A stretch of 39,464 nt of DNA from positions 1 through 39,464 of the forward strand of contig CACBDX010000010.1 in NCBI GenBank assembly GCA_902538155.1. The letters run 5' to 3'. Under the pieces are notes generated by a model, which had not been told where the DNA came from, did not search any database, and saw only the letters and a program-made list of their open reading frames with translations. Positions within the stretch are counted from its first letter, which is position 1. Each line of letters starts with the position of its first letter. Made by a program: the position numbers and the translations under genes. The DNA comes from an uncultured Alphaproteobacteria bacterium. Lineage in GTDB: Bacteria > Pseudomonadota > Alphaproteobacteria > HIMB59 > GCA-002718135. Below, in pieces: positions 22,202-32,556 of this stretch.

Positions 22202-22229
22202 AAAATTGTTTAGATCTTAGGTCTCACCT
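22190..22229 (-). promoter_or_regulatory. Perfect 10-bp inverted repeat forming an RNA hairpin over the ATPase start codon, in the SBP-ATPase intergenic region
   Basis: + strand AGGTGAGACC (22190-22199), 20-nt loop, GGTCTCACCT (22220-22229); ATPase ATG is at 22201-22199 on the minus strand. Confidence 0.8.
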
Positions 22230-22248
22230 GATATTTAAAATAATTCTA

Positions 22249-23226
22249 TTACTCTTGTGACCAGTCAGCTACTTCCATAGAGCCGCTCACAATTTCTGCT
22301 GCTGCTGCTTCTACAGCTGATGCCATTTCAGAAGTTACCATTCCGTCTTCAGTAGCATAACCAACCATACCTTCTGCTAAACCAAGAATGTGAATTCCTG
22401 ACTCAAAAGTACCAGCTTCTGTCTTTTGAGCTTGTTCAAAAATTGTTAAGTCCAAACGCTTTAACATAGAAGTAAGCATGTTACCTGGGTGCATCCAGTT
22501 TTGGTTTGTGTCAACACCGATACCCATAATGCCTGCATCAGCTGCTGCTTGAAGAACACCAATACCTGTTCCACCCGCTGCTTGATAAACAACATCTGCA
22601 CCACCATCAATTTGTGCTTTTGTTAATTCAGCACCTTTAGTTGGATTATTCCATGCTTCTGGTGTTGTTCCAGTCATATTAGCTAAAACTGTAATGTTAG
22701 GATTAACATATTGAGCACCTTGCTCATAGCCTCCTTGGAACTTTCTAATTAAAGGAATATCCATTCCTCCAACAAATCCAATTGTTCCACTTTCAGATGC
22801 CATTGCCGCAATCATACCAACTAGGAATGAGCCTTCGTGTTCCTTGTAACAAGCTTGATAAATGTTGCTAGCTGGATCATCTACCCAACAAACATCAACT
22901 GCAACAAAGTTTGTATCCGGATAATCTGGAGCAACTGCTGCAACTGCATCTGCTTGAGCAAAACCCATTGCTACGATTAGTGATGCGCCTCTATCTGCGA
23001 TCTTTCGCATACCTTGTTCAATTTGAGTGTTATTTGAAGCTTCAAATTCAACCATGTCCCAACCAAGTTCATTTTGAACTCTTAATGCGCTTTCGTAAGC
23101 TAGTTCGTTAAATGATTTATCGAACTTTCCTCCAGAGTCATACACAACTCCAATTTTATTTGCAAACGCATTTGAAGAGAAGACAAGAGCGAAAGAAACT
23201 GTAAAAATACTTAAAATTTTCTTCAT
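22249..23226 (-). CDS. BMP family (Med/TmpC-like) substrate-binding protein of ABC importer
   Basis: Sec signal MKKILSIFTVSFALVFSSNAFA; KIGVVYDSGGKFDKSFNELAYE, GFVGGMDIPLIRKFQGGYEQGA, GGADVVYQAAGGTGIGVLQAA. Confidence 0.93.
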   Translation of the reverse strand: MKKILSIFTVSFALVFSSNAFANKIGVVYDSGGKFDKSFNELAYESALRVQNELGWDMVEFEASNNTQIEQGMRKIADRGASLIVAMGFAQADAVAAVAPDYPDTNFVAVDVCWVDDPASNIYQACYKEHEGSFLVGMIAAMASESGTIGFVGGMDIPLIRKFQGGYEQGAQYVNPNITVLANMTGTTPEAWNNPTKGAELTKAQIDGGADVVYQAAGGTGIGVLQAAADAGIMGIGVDTNQNWMHPGNMLTSMLKRLDLTIFEQAQKTEAGTFESGIHILGLAEGMVGYATEDGMVTSEMASAVEAAAAEIVSGSMEVADWSQE

Positions 23227-23342
23227 ACTAAAAATCCCCCTAAATATGAATTATAGATATCCCACTGATAACATTTTCTTGATAAAAAAATGCATTAAAA
23301 AATGAGATAATGGATAAATAATAGGATTTTTTATGGATAACT

Positions 23343-23963
23343 TCAAGTACCCATATACCTATCGCCTGCGTCACCTAGGCCCGGTACAATGAACTTATTT
23401 TTATTCAACTTTGCATCAATATTACATGTAAATATATGAATGCCTTTCTGCTTTTTTTGGATATTTTTAATACCTTCGGGAGCAGCAAGTAAAGAAACCA
23501 AAAATATATCCTTAATATTAACGCCTTTATTTTTTATTAAATTGATTGCAGCAATTGAAGAATTGCCTGTGGCCAACATTGGGTCTAAGATCAACACTTT
23601 TTTATTTTTAACTCTAGGTAGTTTAAAAAGATATTCTACAGGTTCATAAGTTTGTTCGTCACGGTATAAACCTATGTGACCTTTTTCAGCTTCCGGTAAA
23701 AATTTTGCAAACCCTTCAAGTAACCCTAAACCGGCACGAAGAATTGGTACCAAAATTATAGGTTGACCCAAGGCTGTACCGCTCATTTTTTTTAGAGGTG
23801 TTTCAATTGTTTGTTTTTTAAAGGGAACGTATTGAAGAACATCAGAAGCAATGAGGTAGCTTATTTCATTCATGGTTTGTCTAAAGACAGTATTTGATGT
23901 TTTTTTATTTCGCAAAATTGTTAATTTGTATTGAACGAATGGTGATTTAATTACTGTAATCAT
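23343..23963 (-). CDS. upp: Uracil phosphoribosyltransferase
   Basis: ILVPILRAGLGLLEG, LILDPMLATGNSSIAAI, PGLGDAGDRYMGT. Confidence 0.96.
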   Translation of the reverse strand: MITVIKSPFVQYKLTILRNKKTSNTVFRQTMNEISYLIASDVLQYVPFKKQTIETPLKKMSGTALGQPIILVPILRAGLGLLEGFAKFLPEAEKGHIGLYRDEQTYEPVEYLFKLPRVKNKKVLILDPMLATGNSSIAAINLIKNKGVNIKDIFLVSLLAAPEGIKNIQKKQKGIHIFTCNIDAKLNKNKFIVPGLGDAGDRYMGT

Positions 23964-23998
23964 ATGCGATTACATATATAGAAATTACACTAAGAGCA

Positions 23999-24487
23999 AT
24001 GCGGTTATCAATTTATTTTTTAACATTAGTGTTTTTATCTAGCTGTACGACTATCGAAGTTGGAAGAGAAGTTGTTAAAGTTGGGTCGGTTTTAAAAAAA
24101 GATAAAGCTGAGGAAACTATCACAAAAAAAGTACCAGAAATTATTGAAGATAAAACTATTGTTGAAGAGCAACAAATTATCACTGAAGAAAAAGAAGAGG
24201 AAAAAACTATAGTTAAGGAGCAGCAAAAAATATCGGAAATAAATTTCATGGGCAAACAACTTGCTGAAATAAAACAAAAACTTGGACAGCCTGATTTGGC
24301 GCGGTCTGATGGCTCAGTTCATATGATGCGATATGATAGTAGTTCATGCAGATTATTTATTTTCTTTAATATAAATTCAAATATTAAAAGAGTAGAATAT
24401 TTTGAATTTCGAGACTCTTTAGGAGAGCTTATAAATACAAAGAACTCGATAGAAGAGTGTTATAAAGAATACGACTTTGCTAGCTGA
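23999..24487 (+). CDS. Small lipoprotein with acidic/charged linker, function unknown
   Basis: Signal peptide with lipobox LSSC; Glu/Lys-rich linker; C-terminal globular segment LGQPDLARSDGSVHMMRYDSSSCRLFIFF. Confidence 0.75.
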   Translation: MRLSIYFLTLVFLSSCTTIEVGREVVKVGSVLKKDKAEETITKKVPEIIEDKTIVEEQQIITEEKEEEKTIVKEQQKISEINFMGKQLAEIKQKLGQPDLARSDGSVHMMRYDSSSCRLFIFFNINSNIKRVEYFEFRDSLGELINTKNSIEECYKEYDFAS

Positions 24488-27400
24488 TCTCGGCAAGTAA
24501 GTCTTTTGTTTCTACATTATCACCAGATGCAACATTAATTGATTTGATGGTTCCACTTTTATCAGCATTAATAGTGGTTTCCATCTTCATGGCTTCGATC
24601 ACTAGTAACTTATCACCTTTTATTACTTTACTACCTGATTGAACAAATATTTTAGCAACTTGGCCCGGCAAAGGAGATCCGACATGATCTACATTATTAT
24701 CATCCGCTTTTGCTCTTTGCGTAATATTTTTTGAAAATTCTTTATTTTCTATATCTATTGTTCTTGGTTGTCCGTTAATTTCAAAAAACACGGAGCACTT
24801 TCCATTACTATTAACTTCACTTTTCGCTAAGTATCTTAAGATAAGGTTTTTTCCTTTATCAATTTCTATCGTGTATTCTTTATCTTGTTGAGGACCATAG
24901 AAAAACAACTCAGTTGATAGAATTGATGTATCACTAAACTCCTTAAAGTGATCAACATAATCTTTAAAAACTTTTGGATACATTAAGTAAGACGCTAGAT
25001 GTGTTTGATTAATTTTCATCCCAATTTCATCTTCTAAATTTTTTGCTTCTTTATCTAAATCAACTGATTCTAAAACTTCTCCAGGTCTTTTTGTTAGAGG
25101 TTTTGTGTCACCAAGAACTTTCTTTTGAAGTTCTTTCGGAAAGCCTCCATGTGGCATACCAATATCCCCTTTAAAAAATTCTATGACTGAAGCAGGAAAG
25201 GAAATTTCTTTTTTTGGATCTAGTACATCTTCTTTGGATAAATCATTAGCAATCATATAAAGCGCCATATCGCCTACAATTTTTGAAGAAGGAGTTACCT
25301 TTACAATATCGCCAAAAAGTTGGTTTACCTCTGCATATTTATTAGCAACCATTCCCCACTTATCAGTTGTAATTCCCAATGATCTAGCTTGTTCTTTTAA
25401 ATTCGTAAACTGACCACCAGGCATTTGGTGAAGATAGACATCAGAACTTCCGCCTTTAAAATCAGTTTCAAAAGCATGATAATTTTGACGTACCTGCTCC
25501 CAATATAAAGATAGTGTTCTTATTGATTCTTCATCAAGTTTTGGGTCTTGATGATTTTGTTTCATTATAGATACGATTGAACCAAGCGCAGGTTGTGATG
25601 TTAATCCACTCATCGAGTCAATTGCAAGATCAACGATATCGACCTTTTCCTCAATAGCAGCAAGAACTGAAGCTGATGAAGTGCCAGATGTATCGTGAGT
25701 ATGGAAATGAATTGGAAGATCAGTTGTTTGTTTAATTTCGTTAACTAATTTTTTTATAGCATTAGGTTTTGCTAATCCCGCCATATCTTTAATGGCAATA
25801 ATATGTGCTCCTGCTTTTTCTAAATCTTTAACAAGATCAATATAATATTTTAATGTATATTTTTTCTCATTTGGATCAGTTACATCATTTGTATAACAGA
25901 TAGTTCCTTCACAAATTTTATTTTGATTGCGGACTTCATCAATTGCAACACGCATATTATCAATTAGATTTAATGAATCAAAAACTCGGAATACATCAAT
26001 TCCAGCTAGGGCTGACTGTTGAATGAAGTGTTTAACAACGTTATCTGGATAATTTTTATATCCAACAGCATTAGATCCTCTAAAGAGCATTTGTTTAAGT
26101 AGGTTAGGTGCCCTTTTGTTTAATCTTGCTAATCTATCCCAAGGATCTTCTTTTAAAAAACGCATCGATGTATCAAAGGTTGCGCCTCCCCAACATTCTA
26201 ATGAGAATAAGGTACTTAGATTTTCACTATAATATTCAGCGATGTTAACAAGATCATCTGTTCTCATTCTTGTAGCAAGAAGCGATTGGTGTGCGTCACG
26301 CATCGTTGTGTCAGTAATTAGGGTATGGGGTGTTTCTTTTATTTTTTTTGCAAATTTTTCTGGACCTAAAGTTTGTAAATCCTTTACATAATCATTTTTT
26401 TCACTTTTAATGTTTGAAATAGGAACTTGAACTTCTACAGTCGAATTATTACTGACTCTTCCAGATATATCATTGTGTCCATTTACAATTATATTTCCAA
26501 GATAAGATACGATTTTTGATGCTCGATCTTTTTGAGGATTATAAGCATAGAGTTCTTTTTTAGTATCAACAAAATTTGTATTGTAGTTTCCTTCAAGGAA
26601 GTCTTTATTGTTAATAAGAGACTCAAGAAATACTAAATTTGTTTTAACACCTCTGATTCTAAATTCTCGCAAAGCCCTATCCATTCTTTTAATGCAGTCT
26701 TCTTGATGCTTTGCCCAAGTTGTTACTTTTACAAGTAAAGAATCATAATACGGTGTGATAATAGAACCAGCAGAAGCATTTGCTGCATCTAGTCTCACTC
26801 CAAAACCAGCTGCCGAGCGGTAAGTCATTATCTTTCCGTAATCGGGCATAAAATTATTAAGTGGATCTTCGGTAGTAACTCTACATTGAATAGCAAATCC
26901 ATTTAGATGAATGTCTTCTTGTTTAGGAAGTGCTGGGTGATCACCAATTTTTTCACCTTCTGCAATTTTAATTTGGGCTTTTACAATATCAATACCAGTT
27001 ACTTCTTCAGTTACTGTGTGTTCAACTTGAATTCTCGGGTTAACTTCAATGAAATAAAATTCACCAGTCTTTTTATCAAACAAAAATTCAACAGTTCCTG
27101 CACCAAAGTATTTAACTTGTTTTGCAATTTTAATAGCAGCGTTACAAATTTCTTCTCGAGTTTTATTTTCAAGAAAATGTGCAGGTGCTCTTTCAATAAT
27201 CTTTTGATGCCTTCTTTGAAGAGAACAATCTCTTTCAAAAAGATGTATAATATTTCCGTGTCTGTCACCTAAAATTTGAACTTCAATGTGCGCAGCATCT
27301 TCTAAAAATTTTTCTATAAATACTTCATCTTTTCCAAAAGCTTTAAGTGATTCACTTTGAGCAGTTGTAATTTGATCTATTAATTCGTTACTTGATCTAA

Positions 27401-27923
27401 CAACACGCATTCCTCGACCACCACCGCCCCAACTAGCTTTAACAATTACTGGATAACCAATTTTCTCAACTTCTTTTTCAACACTTTTTAAATTTTCTTT
27501 TGTTACAAGAACAGACGGAACGGTGCCTACTTTTGCTTCTTCTGCAACTTTTTTAGCTTCAGTTTTATTTCCAAATCTTTTTAGTATTTCTTTACTAGGC
27601 CCAATGAATGTTATGTCATTTTTTTCACATTGCTCAGATAGTTCAGGACTCTCAGATAAAAATCCATAACCTGGATGGATAGCATCAACCTTTGCATCTT
27701 TAGCAATTTTGATAATCGAATCTATGTCCAAATATGCTTGAATTGGACCTTTACCTTCACCTACCAAATAACTTTCATCCGTTTTAAATCGGTGAATAGC
27801 AAAACGATCTTCTTTAGAATAAATAGCAGCTGTTTTAATACCAGACTCTTCTGCAGCTCTGAAAATACGAATAGCAATTTCACTTCTGTTTGCTGCTAAA
27901 ATTTTACTAATCTTTTTCATCAA
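24480..27923 (-). CDS. pyc: Pyruvate carboxylase (single chain)
   Basis: N-terminal biotin carboxylase (HPGYGFLSE, GGGGRGMRVV, EVNPRIQVEHTVTEE), carboxyltransferase (TMRDAHQSLLATRMRT, KDMAGLAKP), biotinylation site EAMKMET. Confidence 0.98.
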   Translation of the reverse strand: MMKKISKILAANRSEIAIRIFRAAEESGIKTAAIYSKEDRFAIHRFKTDESYLVGEGKGPIQAYLDIDSIIKIAKDAKVDAIHPGYGFLSESPELSEQCEKNDITFIGPSKEILKRFGNKTEAKKVAEEAKVGTVPSVLVTKENLKSVEKEVEKIGYPVIVKASWGGGGRGMRVVRSSNELIDQITTAQSESLKAFGKDEVFIEKFLEDAAHIEVQILGDRHGNIIHLFERDCSLQRRHQKIIERAPAHFLENKTREEICNAAIKIAKQVKYFGAGTVEFLFDKKTGEFYFIEVNPRIQVEHTVTEEVTGIDIVKAQIKIAEGEKIGDHPALPKQEDIHLNGFAIQCRVTTEDPLNNFMPDYGKIMTYRSAAGFGVRLDAANASAGSIITPYYDSLLVKVTTWAKHQEDCIKRMDRALREFRIRGVKTNLVFLESLINNKDFLEGNYNTNFVDTKKELYAYNPQKDRASKIVSYLGNIIVNGHNDISGRVSNNSTVEVQVPISNIKSEKNDYVKDLQTLGPEKFAKKIKETPHTLITDTTMRDAHQSLLATRMRTDDLVNIAEYYSENLSTLFSLECWGGATFDTSMRFLKEDPWDRLARLNKRAPNLLKQMLFRGSNAVGYKNYPDNVVKHFIQQSALAGIDVFRVFDSLNLIDNMRVAIDEVRNQNKICEGTICYTNDVTDPNEKKYTLKYYIDLVKDLEKAGAHIIAIKDMAGLAKPNAIKKLVNEIKQTTDLPIHFHTHDTSGTSSASVLAAIEEKVDIVDLAIDSMSGLTSQPALGSIVSIMKQNHQDPKLDEESIRTLSLYWEQVRQNYHAFETDFKGGSSDVYLHQMPGGQFTNLKEQARSLGITTDKWGMVANKYAEVNQLFGDIVKVTPSSKIVGDMALYMIANDLSKEDVLDPKKEISFPASVIEFFKGDIGMPHGGFPKELQKKVLGDTKPLTKRPGEVLESVDLDKEAKNLEDEIGMKINQTHLASYLMYPKVFKDYVDHFKEFSDTSILSTELFFYGPQQDKEYTIEIDKGKNLILRYLAKSEVNSNGKCSVFFEINGQPRTIDIENKEFSKNITQRAKADDNNVDHVGSPLPGQVAKIFVQSGSKVIKGDKLLVIEAMKMETTINADKSGTIKSINVASGDNVETKDLLAEIS

Positions 27924-28132
27924 GCCACCATTATATAAGGATTACTATTTAATATTTTTTCGGGGATGCATCTATATGTTCCTAGTTAAATTAGCAAGAG
28001 ATCACAGGAATTTAGCCATTTTTTAGGATTTGGAAGCAGTTATAAATTAATAATATGATACAAATTATCGATTTAATATCTGTGCACATATGTCTCTTTA
28101 TCACAAAGGTTTTTTTATATTATTGTCAAAAA

Positions 28133-28579
28133 ATGAATTCAATGAATGAAAATATAAGACCATATCAAAGTTGCTCCAAATCAGTCTTTTTGGTTTTAGG
28201 AATTATTTTTATGAGTTGGATTTCATTATTCTCTATTTTTCTTATTGTGCAAGGTGCTTGGCCTGTATCTATATTTCTTGGACTTGAATACTTAATAATT
28301 TTTTATTTAATCCGTTTATATTTCAAAGAGAAAAATATTAAGGATGAAATAAATATTGATCAAAAAGAGATATCTATAAAGAAATATAAAGGTGATAAAC
28401 TTTTACATTCATCTAAATTCAGCACTTATTGGTCTAAAGTTTTTTTTACAAAATTTAAAAATACTTCCAAGTTATCAATTAGAGAATCAGATAAAGAAAC
28501 TGAAGTTGCAACATTCTTGCATACTGATTTAAAAGAAAGTTTGTATTTAAAAATTAAAAGACAATTAAGCTATTATTAA
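28133..28579 (+). CDS. DUF2244-like membrane protein (start moved downstream from the ORF-track start at 28055)
   Basis: MNSMNENIRPYQSCSKSVFLVLGIIF...; two TM helices then charged C-terminal domain; upstream in-frame residues look like translated leader. Confidence 0.68.
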   Translation: MNSMNENIRPYQSCSKSVFLVLGIIFMSWISLFSIFLIVQGAWPVSIFLGLEYLIIFYLIRLYFKEKNIKDEINIDQKEISIKKYKGDKLLHSSKFSTYWSKVFFTKFKNTSKLSIRESDKETEVATFLHTDLKESLYLKIKRQLSYY

Positions 28580-29379
28580 AATAACAAATCATTCATATTG
28601 AAAAGACCAGTTTTCTTTTTAGAAATAAAGATAGCTGCTTCGATGGCCCCATCCACAAAAATTGATCGATTATTAGCTTTATGGACTAGATCAACTCTAT
28701 CGTTGGTACCAATAAAACTTACTGTATGCTCACCTGCAATTTCACCGCCTCTTGTAACAGAAAACCCAATGTCACCTTTTTTTCTAGATGATAGTTTTTT
28801 TGTACGATCTAAAACTTTTGATTTATTTAATTTAGTTTTTCTTCCTTCTGCAGCATACTCACCCAAAGATAATGCGGTTCCAGAAGGAGCATCTTTTTTA
28901 TGTTTATGATGAGTCTCAGCAATTTCAATATCATAATCAGTATCTTTTAAAGCTGATGCCGTTTGTTTTACTAAATTAAATAGTAAGTTAACACCCAAGC
29001 TCATGTTAGAAGACATGAGTATAGATATTTTTTTAGAATAACTTTTTACTTTCTTTTTTTGTGCGTCTGTCATTCCAGTTGTACCAATAACAACTGCTGT
29101 TTTATTTGCAGAGGCGATTTTAAGATTATCTAAAGTGGACTCAGGTGTTGTAAAATCAATTATTACATTTGCTTCTTTGATTAACTGAGCCGCATTAGCT
29201 GTAACTAATTTTGAAGAATTTATACTTGAAACTTTGTTTAAGGGTTTGTTTATATCTTTATGTTTTTTGTGTTCAAAACCACCGACAAATTCTAAATTTT
29301 TATTTTGTAAAATTTGTTTCGATATTTCCTGACCCATTCGGCCAAGACAACCTGCAACTGCTATTTTAATTTTTGCCAT
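28576..29379 (-). CDS. dapB: 4-hydroxy-tetrahydrodipicolinate reductase
   Basis: VAGCLGRMGQEI, VIDFTTPE, ETHHKHKKDAPSGTAL, FVDGAIEAAIFI. Confidence 0.97.
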   Translation of the reverse strand: MAKIKIAVAGCLGRMGQEISKQILQNKNLEFVGGFEHKKHKDINKPLNKVSSINSSKLVTANAAQLIKEANVIIDFTTPESTLDNLKIASANKTAVVIGTTGMTDAQKKKVKSYSKKISILMSSNMSLGVNLLFNLVKQTASALKDTDYDIEIAETHHKHKKDAPSGTALSLGEYAAEGRKTKLNKSKVLDRTKKLSSRKKGDIGFSVTRGGEIAGEHTVSFIGTNDRVDLVHKANNRSIFVDGAIEAAIFISKKKTGLFNMNDLLF

Positions 29380-29420
29380 AAAAACTTCTTATACTTTGGT
29401 GATTGTAAGTTGAAAAGAAA

Positions 29421-30554
29421 TTAAGTTAAATCTTCCCAGACTTCTTTTAATTTTGAGAAAAAACCTTGTGATTTTGGACTGTGTTTTTTCGAGGTCCCTC
29501 CTTCATTTTCGAACTCTCGCAAAATATCTTTTTGTTTGCTATTTAGATTGACTGGTATTTCAACGTTTGCTTGTACATACATATCTCCCCGTCTACTTTG
29601 TCGAAGTATGCTCATTCCTTTGCCGCGAAGTCTAAATTGTGTCTCAGATTGAGTTCCTGCTGGAATATTAAGTCTAGCTTTTTTTCCTTCTATTGTTGGC
29701 ACTTCTATTTCACCACCTAAAATAGCAGTAGTGATTGAAATTGGTATTTCACAAAAAAGATTTTCTTCTTCTCTTTCAAAAAGTTTATCCTTTTGAACTT
29801 CAACAAAAATATACAGATCTCCATTACCCGCACCTCTTTCACCTGGCTCTCCTTCGCCAGCAATTCGAATTCTTGTACCTGTATCAACACCAGCGGGAAT
29901 AGTAACTGAAATTGTTTTCTGTTTTTTAATATTTCCAGTTCCAGAACATTTAAGACATGGATTTTTTATACTTGAACCTTCTCCACCACATGTAGGGCAT
30001 GGTCTTTCAATAGAAAAAAAGCCTTGTTGTGATCGAACTTTTCCTGCGCCACCACAAGTAGAACAGGTGCTTGGTCCAGATTTATCTGCACTTCCAGTTG
30101 CTGCACATGCATCACAACCAACATAAGTTGGAATTCTTATTTGTGGTTTCTTTCCAGTGAAAGCTTCAAATAGTGAAACGGACATATTATAACGAAGATC
30201 ACTTCCTCTTTGAGGTCCTCGTCTTCTTGATGATTGTCCTCCAAAACCCCCGCCAAAGAACTCTTCAAAGATATCAGAAAAGCCACCTGAAAAATCTCCA
30301 AAGCCTTGGGCTCCACCCATTCCACCTTGTTTGAAAGCGTCATGTCCATATTGATCATAAGCTGATCTTTTTTCTGAATCTTTTAGAACTTCGTAAGCAG
30401 CAGCTGCTTCTTTAAATTTTCTTTCAGCAGTTTTGTCATCCTTGTTACGATCAGGATGATATTTCATGGCTTGTTTTCTATAAGCTTTTTTTATTTCATC
30501 TTCACTGGCATTTCGTTGAACACCTAGTATCTCATAGAAATCTTTATCAGCCAC
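29421..30554 (-). CDS. dnaJ: Chaperone DnaJ
   Basis: J domain [35 protein letters not shown] region, four-CxxC zinc domain. Confidence 0.98.
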   Translation of the reverse strand: MADKDFYEILGVQRNASEDEIKKAYRKQAMKYHPDRNKDDKTAERKFKEAAAAYEVLKDSEKRSAYDQYGHDAFKQGGMGGAQGFGDFSGGFSDIFEEFFGGGFGGQSSRRRGPQRGSDLRYNMSVSLFEAFTGKKPQIRIPTYVGCDACAATGSADKSGPSTCSTCGGAGKVRSQQGFFSIERPCPTCGGEGSSIKNPCLKCSGTGNIKKQKTISVTIPAGVDTGTRIRIAGEGEPGERGAGNGDLYIFVEVQKDKLFEREEENLFCEIPISITTAILGGEIEVPTIEGKKARLNIPAGTQSETQFRLRGKGMSILRQSRRGDMYVQANVEIPVNLNSKQKDILREFENEGGTSKKHSPKSQGFFSKLKEVWEDLT

Positions 30555-30582
30555 ATCTCCTCCTTATAAAAATTATGGAGCG

Positions 30583-32505
30583 TTAATCTTTTTTATCTTC
30601 GTCTACTTCTTCAAATTCTGCATCTACAACCTTTTCATCTTTTGTATTATCAGCTGATGGTTCAGCACCAGATGGATCAGGTTGAGGCCCAGCACCTTGA
30701 GGGTTTTGTTTATAAATTGCTTCACCCATTTTAAGAGATGACTGAACAAGTGCTTCAGTTTTAGATTTTATAGCTTCTAAATCCTCGCCGTCTTTTACTT
30801 TCTTAAGCTCTTCAATATCCTCTGTGATTTTATTTCTATCAGCTTCAGGAATTTTATCTCCATGCTCTTTTAAATTCTTTTCAGTTTCATTAATTAAACT
30901 ATCAGCATGGTTTCTGGTATCAACAGCTTCTCTTTTCTTTTTGTCAGCTTCAGCATTTTCTTCTGCTTCTTTGACCATTTTTTCAATCTCTTCATCTGAT
31001 AATCCGCCAGAAGCCTGGATCTTGATTTGTTGTTCTTTACCAGTTGATTTGTCTTTAGCCGAAACGTTTACAATACCATTTGCATCGATATCAAAAGTTA
31101 CTTCGATTTGAGGCATTCCTCTTGCGGCAGGTGGAATACCTACCAGATCAAACTGACCTAGTAATTTGTTATCAGCAGCCATCTCTCTTTCACCTTGAAA
31201 AACTCTAATTGTTACTGCACTCTGATTATCTTCAGCTGTAGAAAATACCTGGCTCTTCTTTGTTGGAATAGTTGTGTTTTTATCAATAAGTTTTGTAAAT
31301 ACACCCCCAAGTGTTTCAATACCAAGTGATAAAGGTGTAACATCAAGCAATAAAACATCTTTGACATCACCTTGTAATACTCCTGCTTGAATTGCAGCAC
31401 CAGAGGCAACAACTTCGTCTGGGTTAACACCTTTGTTAGGTTCTTTACCAAAGAAGTTTTTTACTATCTCTGTTACTTTAGGCATTCTTGTCATACCTCC
31501 AACTAAAATAACATCATCTATTTCAGCAGCTTGTAAACCAGCATCTTTAAGTGCCATTTCGCAAGGATTTAAACTTTGATTTAAAAGTTCACCTACGATA
31601 GCTTCAAGTTTTGCTCTTGATAATTTAATTGTTAAATGTTTAGGACCAGATTGATCTGCTGTTATGAATGGTAAGTTCACTTCTGTTTCAGTTGAACTTG
31701 ATAATTCAATTTTTGCTTTCTCAGCAGCCTCTTTCAAACGTTGAAGGGCAAGTTTATCTGAACGTAAATCAATACCATTATCTTTTTTGAATTCGTCAGC
31801 AAGATAATCAATGATTTTAAGATCAAAATCTTCACCACCAAGGTGCGTATCACCGTTTGTTGATTTAACCTCAAAAACACCGTCACCAATTTCTAAGATA
31901 GAAATATCAAATGTACCTCCACCAAGATCGTAAACAGCAACTGTACCTGTTTTCTTTTTATCTAAACCATATGCTAATGCTGCAGCAGTAGGCTCGTTAA
32001 TAATTCTTAAGACTTCTAGTCCAGCTATTTTTCCAGCATCTTTTGTTGCTTGTCTTTGGGCGTCATTAAAATATGCCGGAACTGTTATAACTGCTTGTGT
32101 AACAGTATCTCCTAAATAAGACTCTGCGGTCTCTTTCATTTTTTGTAAAATAAATGCACTAATTTGACTTGGACTATACTTGTCTCCGCGTGCTTCTACC
32201 CAAGCATCACCGTTATCACCTTTTACAATTTTATAAGGAACTAATCCGCTATCAGACTTAACAGCTTCATCCTCAAATGTTCTTCCGATTAATCTTTTTA
32301 TGGCAAATAAAGTATTTTCAGAATTAGTTACTGCTTGTCTTTTAGCTGATTGTCCAACAAGTTTTTCTTTTGTATCGCTGAATGCAACCATTGATGGAGT
32401 TGTTCTTCCGCCTTCAGAGTTTTCAATTACTTTTGCTTCCTTACCGTCCATTACTGCAACGCAGGAGTTTGTAGTACCTAAATCAATACCAATTACTTTT
32501 GCCAT
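30583..32505 (-). CDS. dnaK: Chaperone DnaK (Hsp70)
   Basis: [56 protein letters not shown]. Confidence 0.99.
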   Translation of the reverse strand: MAKVIGIDLGTTNSCVAVMDGKEAKVIENSEGGRTTPSMVAFSDTKEKLVGQSAKRQAVTNSENTLFAIKRLIGRTFEDEAVKSDSGLVPYKIVKGDNGDAWVEARGDKYSPSQISAFILQKMKETAESYLGDTVTQAVITVPAYFNDAQRQATKDAGKIAGLEVLRIINEPTAAALAYGLDKKKTGTVAVYDLGGGTFDISILEIGDGVFEVKSTNGDTHLGGEDFDLKIIDYLADEFKKDNGIDLRSDKLALQRLKEAAEKAKIELSSSTETEVNLPFITADQSGPKHLTIKLSRAKLEAIVGELLNQSLNPCEMALKDAGLQAAEIDDVILVGGMTRMPKVTEIVKNFFGKEPNKGVNPDEVVASGAAIQAGVLQGDVKDVLLLDVTPLSLGIETLGGVFTKLIDKNTTIPTKKSQVFSTAEDNQSAVTIRVFQGEREMAADNKLLGQFDLVGIPPAARGMPQIEVTFDIDANGIVNVSAKDKSTGKEQQIKIQASGGLSDEEIEKMVKEAEENAEADKKKREAVDTRNHADSLINETEKNLKEHGDKIPEADRNKITEDIEELKKVKDGEDLEAIKSKTEALVQSSLKMGEAIYKQNPQGAGPQPDPSGAEPSADNTKDEKVVDAEFEEVDEDKKD

Positions 32506-32556
32506 ATTTATTATCCTCTTTACTTAATTATTTACCAATCAACATTGGCTACAATA

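Noticed and set aside
24013-24277. Minus ORFs 24013-24255 and 24092-24277 opposite the lipoprotein linker
   Set aside because: Antisense of a Glu/Lys-rich repeat gives Ser/Phe-rich low-complexity peptides.
26907-27272. ORFs overlapping pyc (24480-27923), on the opposite strand or in an alternative minus frame (26907-27272, 27011-27268, 27675-27899)
   Set aside because: Phe/Ser/Leu-rich frame shadows of the pyc coding sequence.
30555-30582. CTCC...GGAG pairing that could hide the dnaJ SD as an RNA thermometer
   Set aside because: Only four contiguous base pairs with interrupted AT pairing; not distinguishable from chance.
30824-31451. ORFs inside dnaK on the opposite strand or other frame (30824-31111, 31212-31451) and dnaJ (30137-30358)
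   Set aside because: Alternative-frame artefacts of highly conserved chaperone genes.
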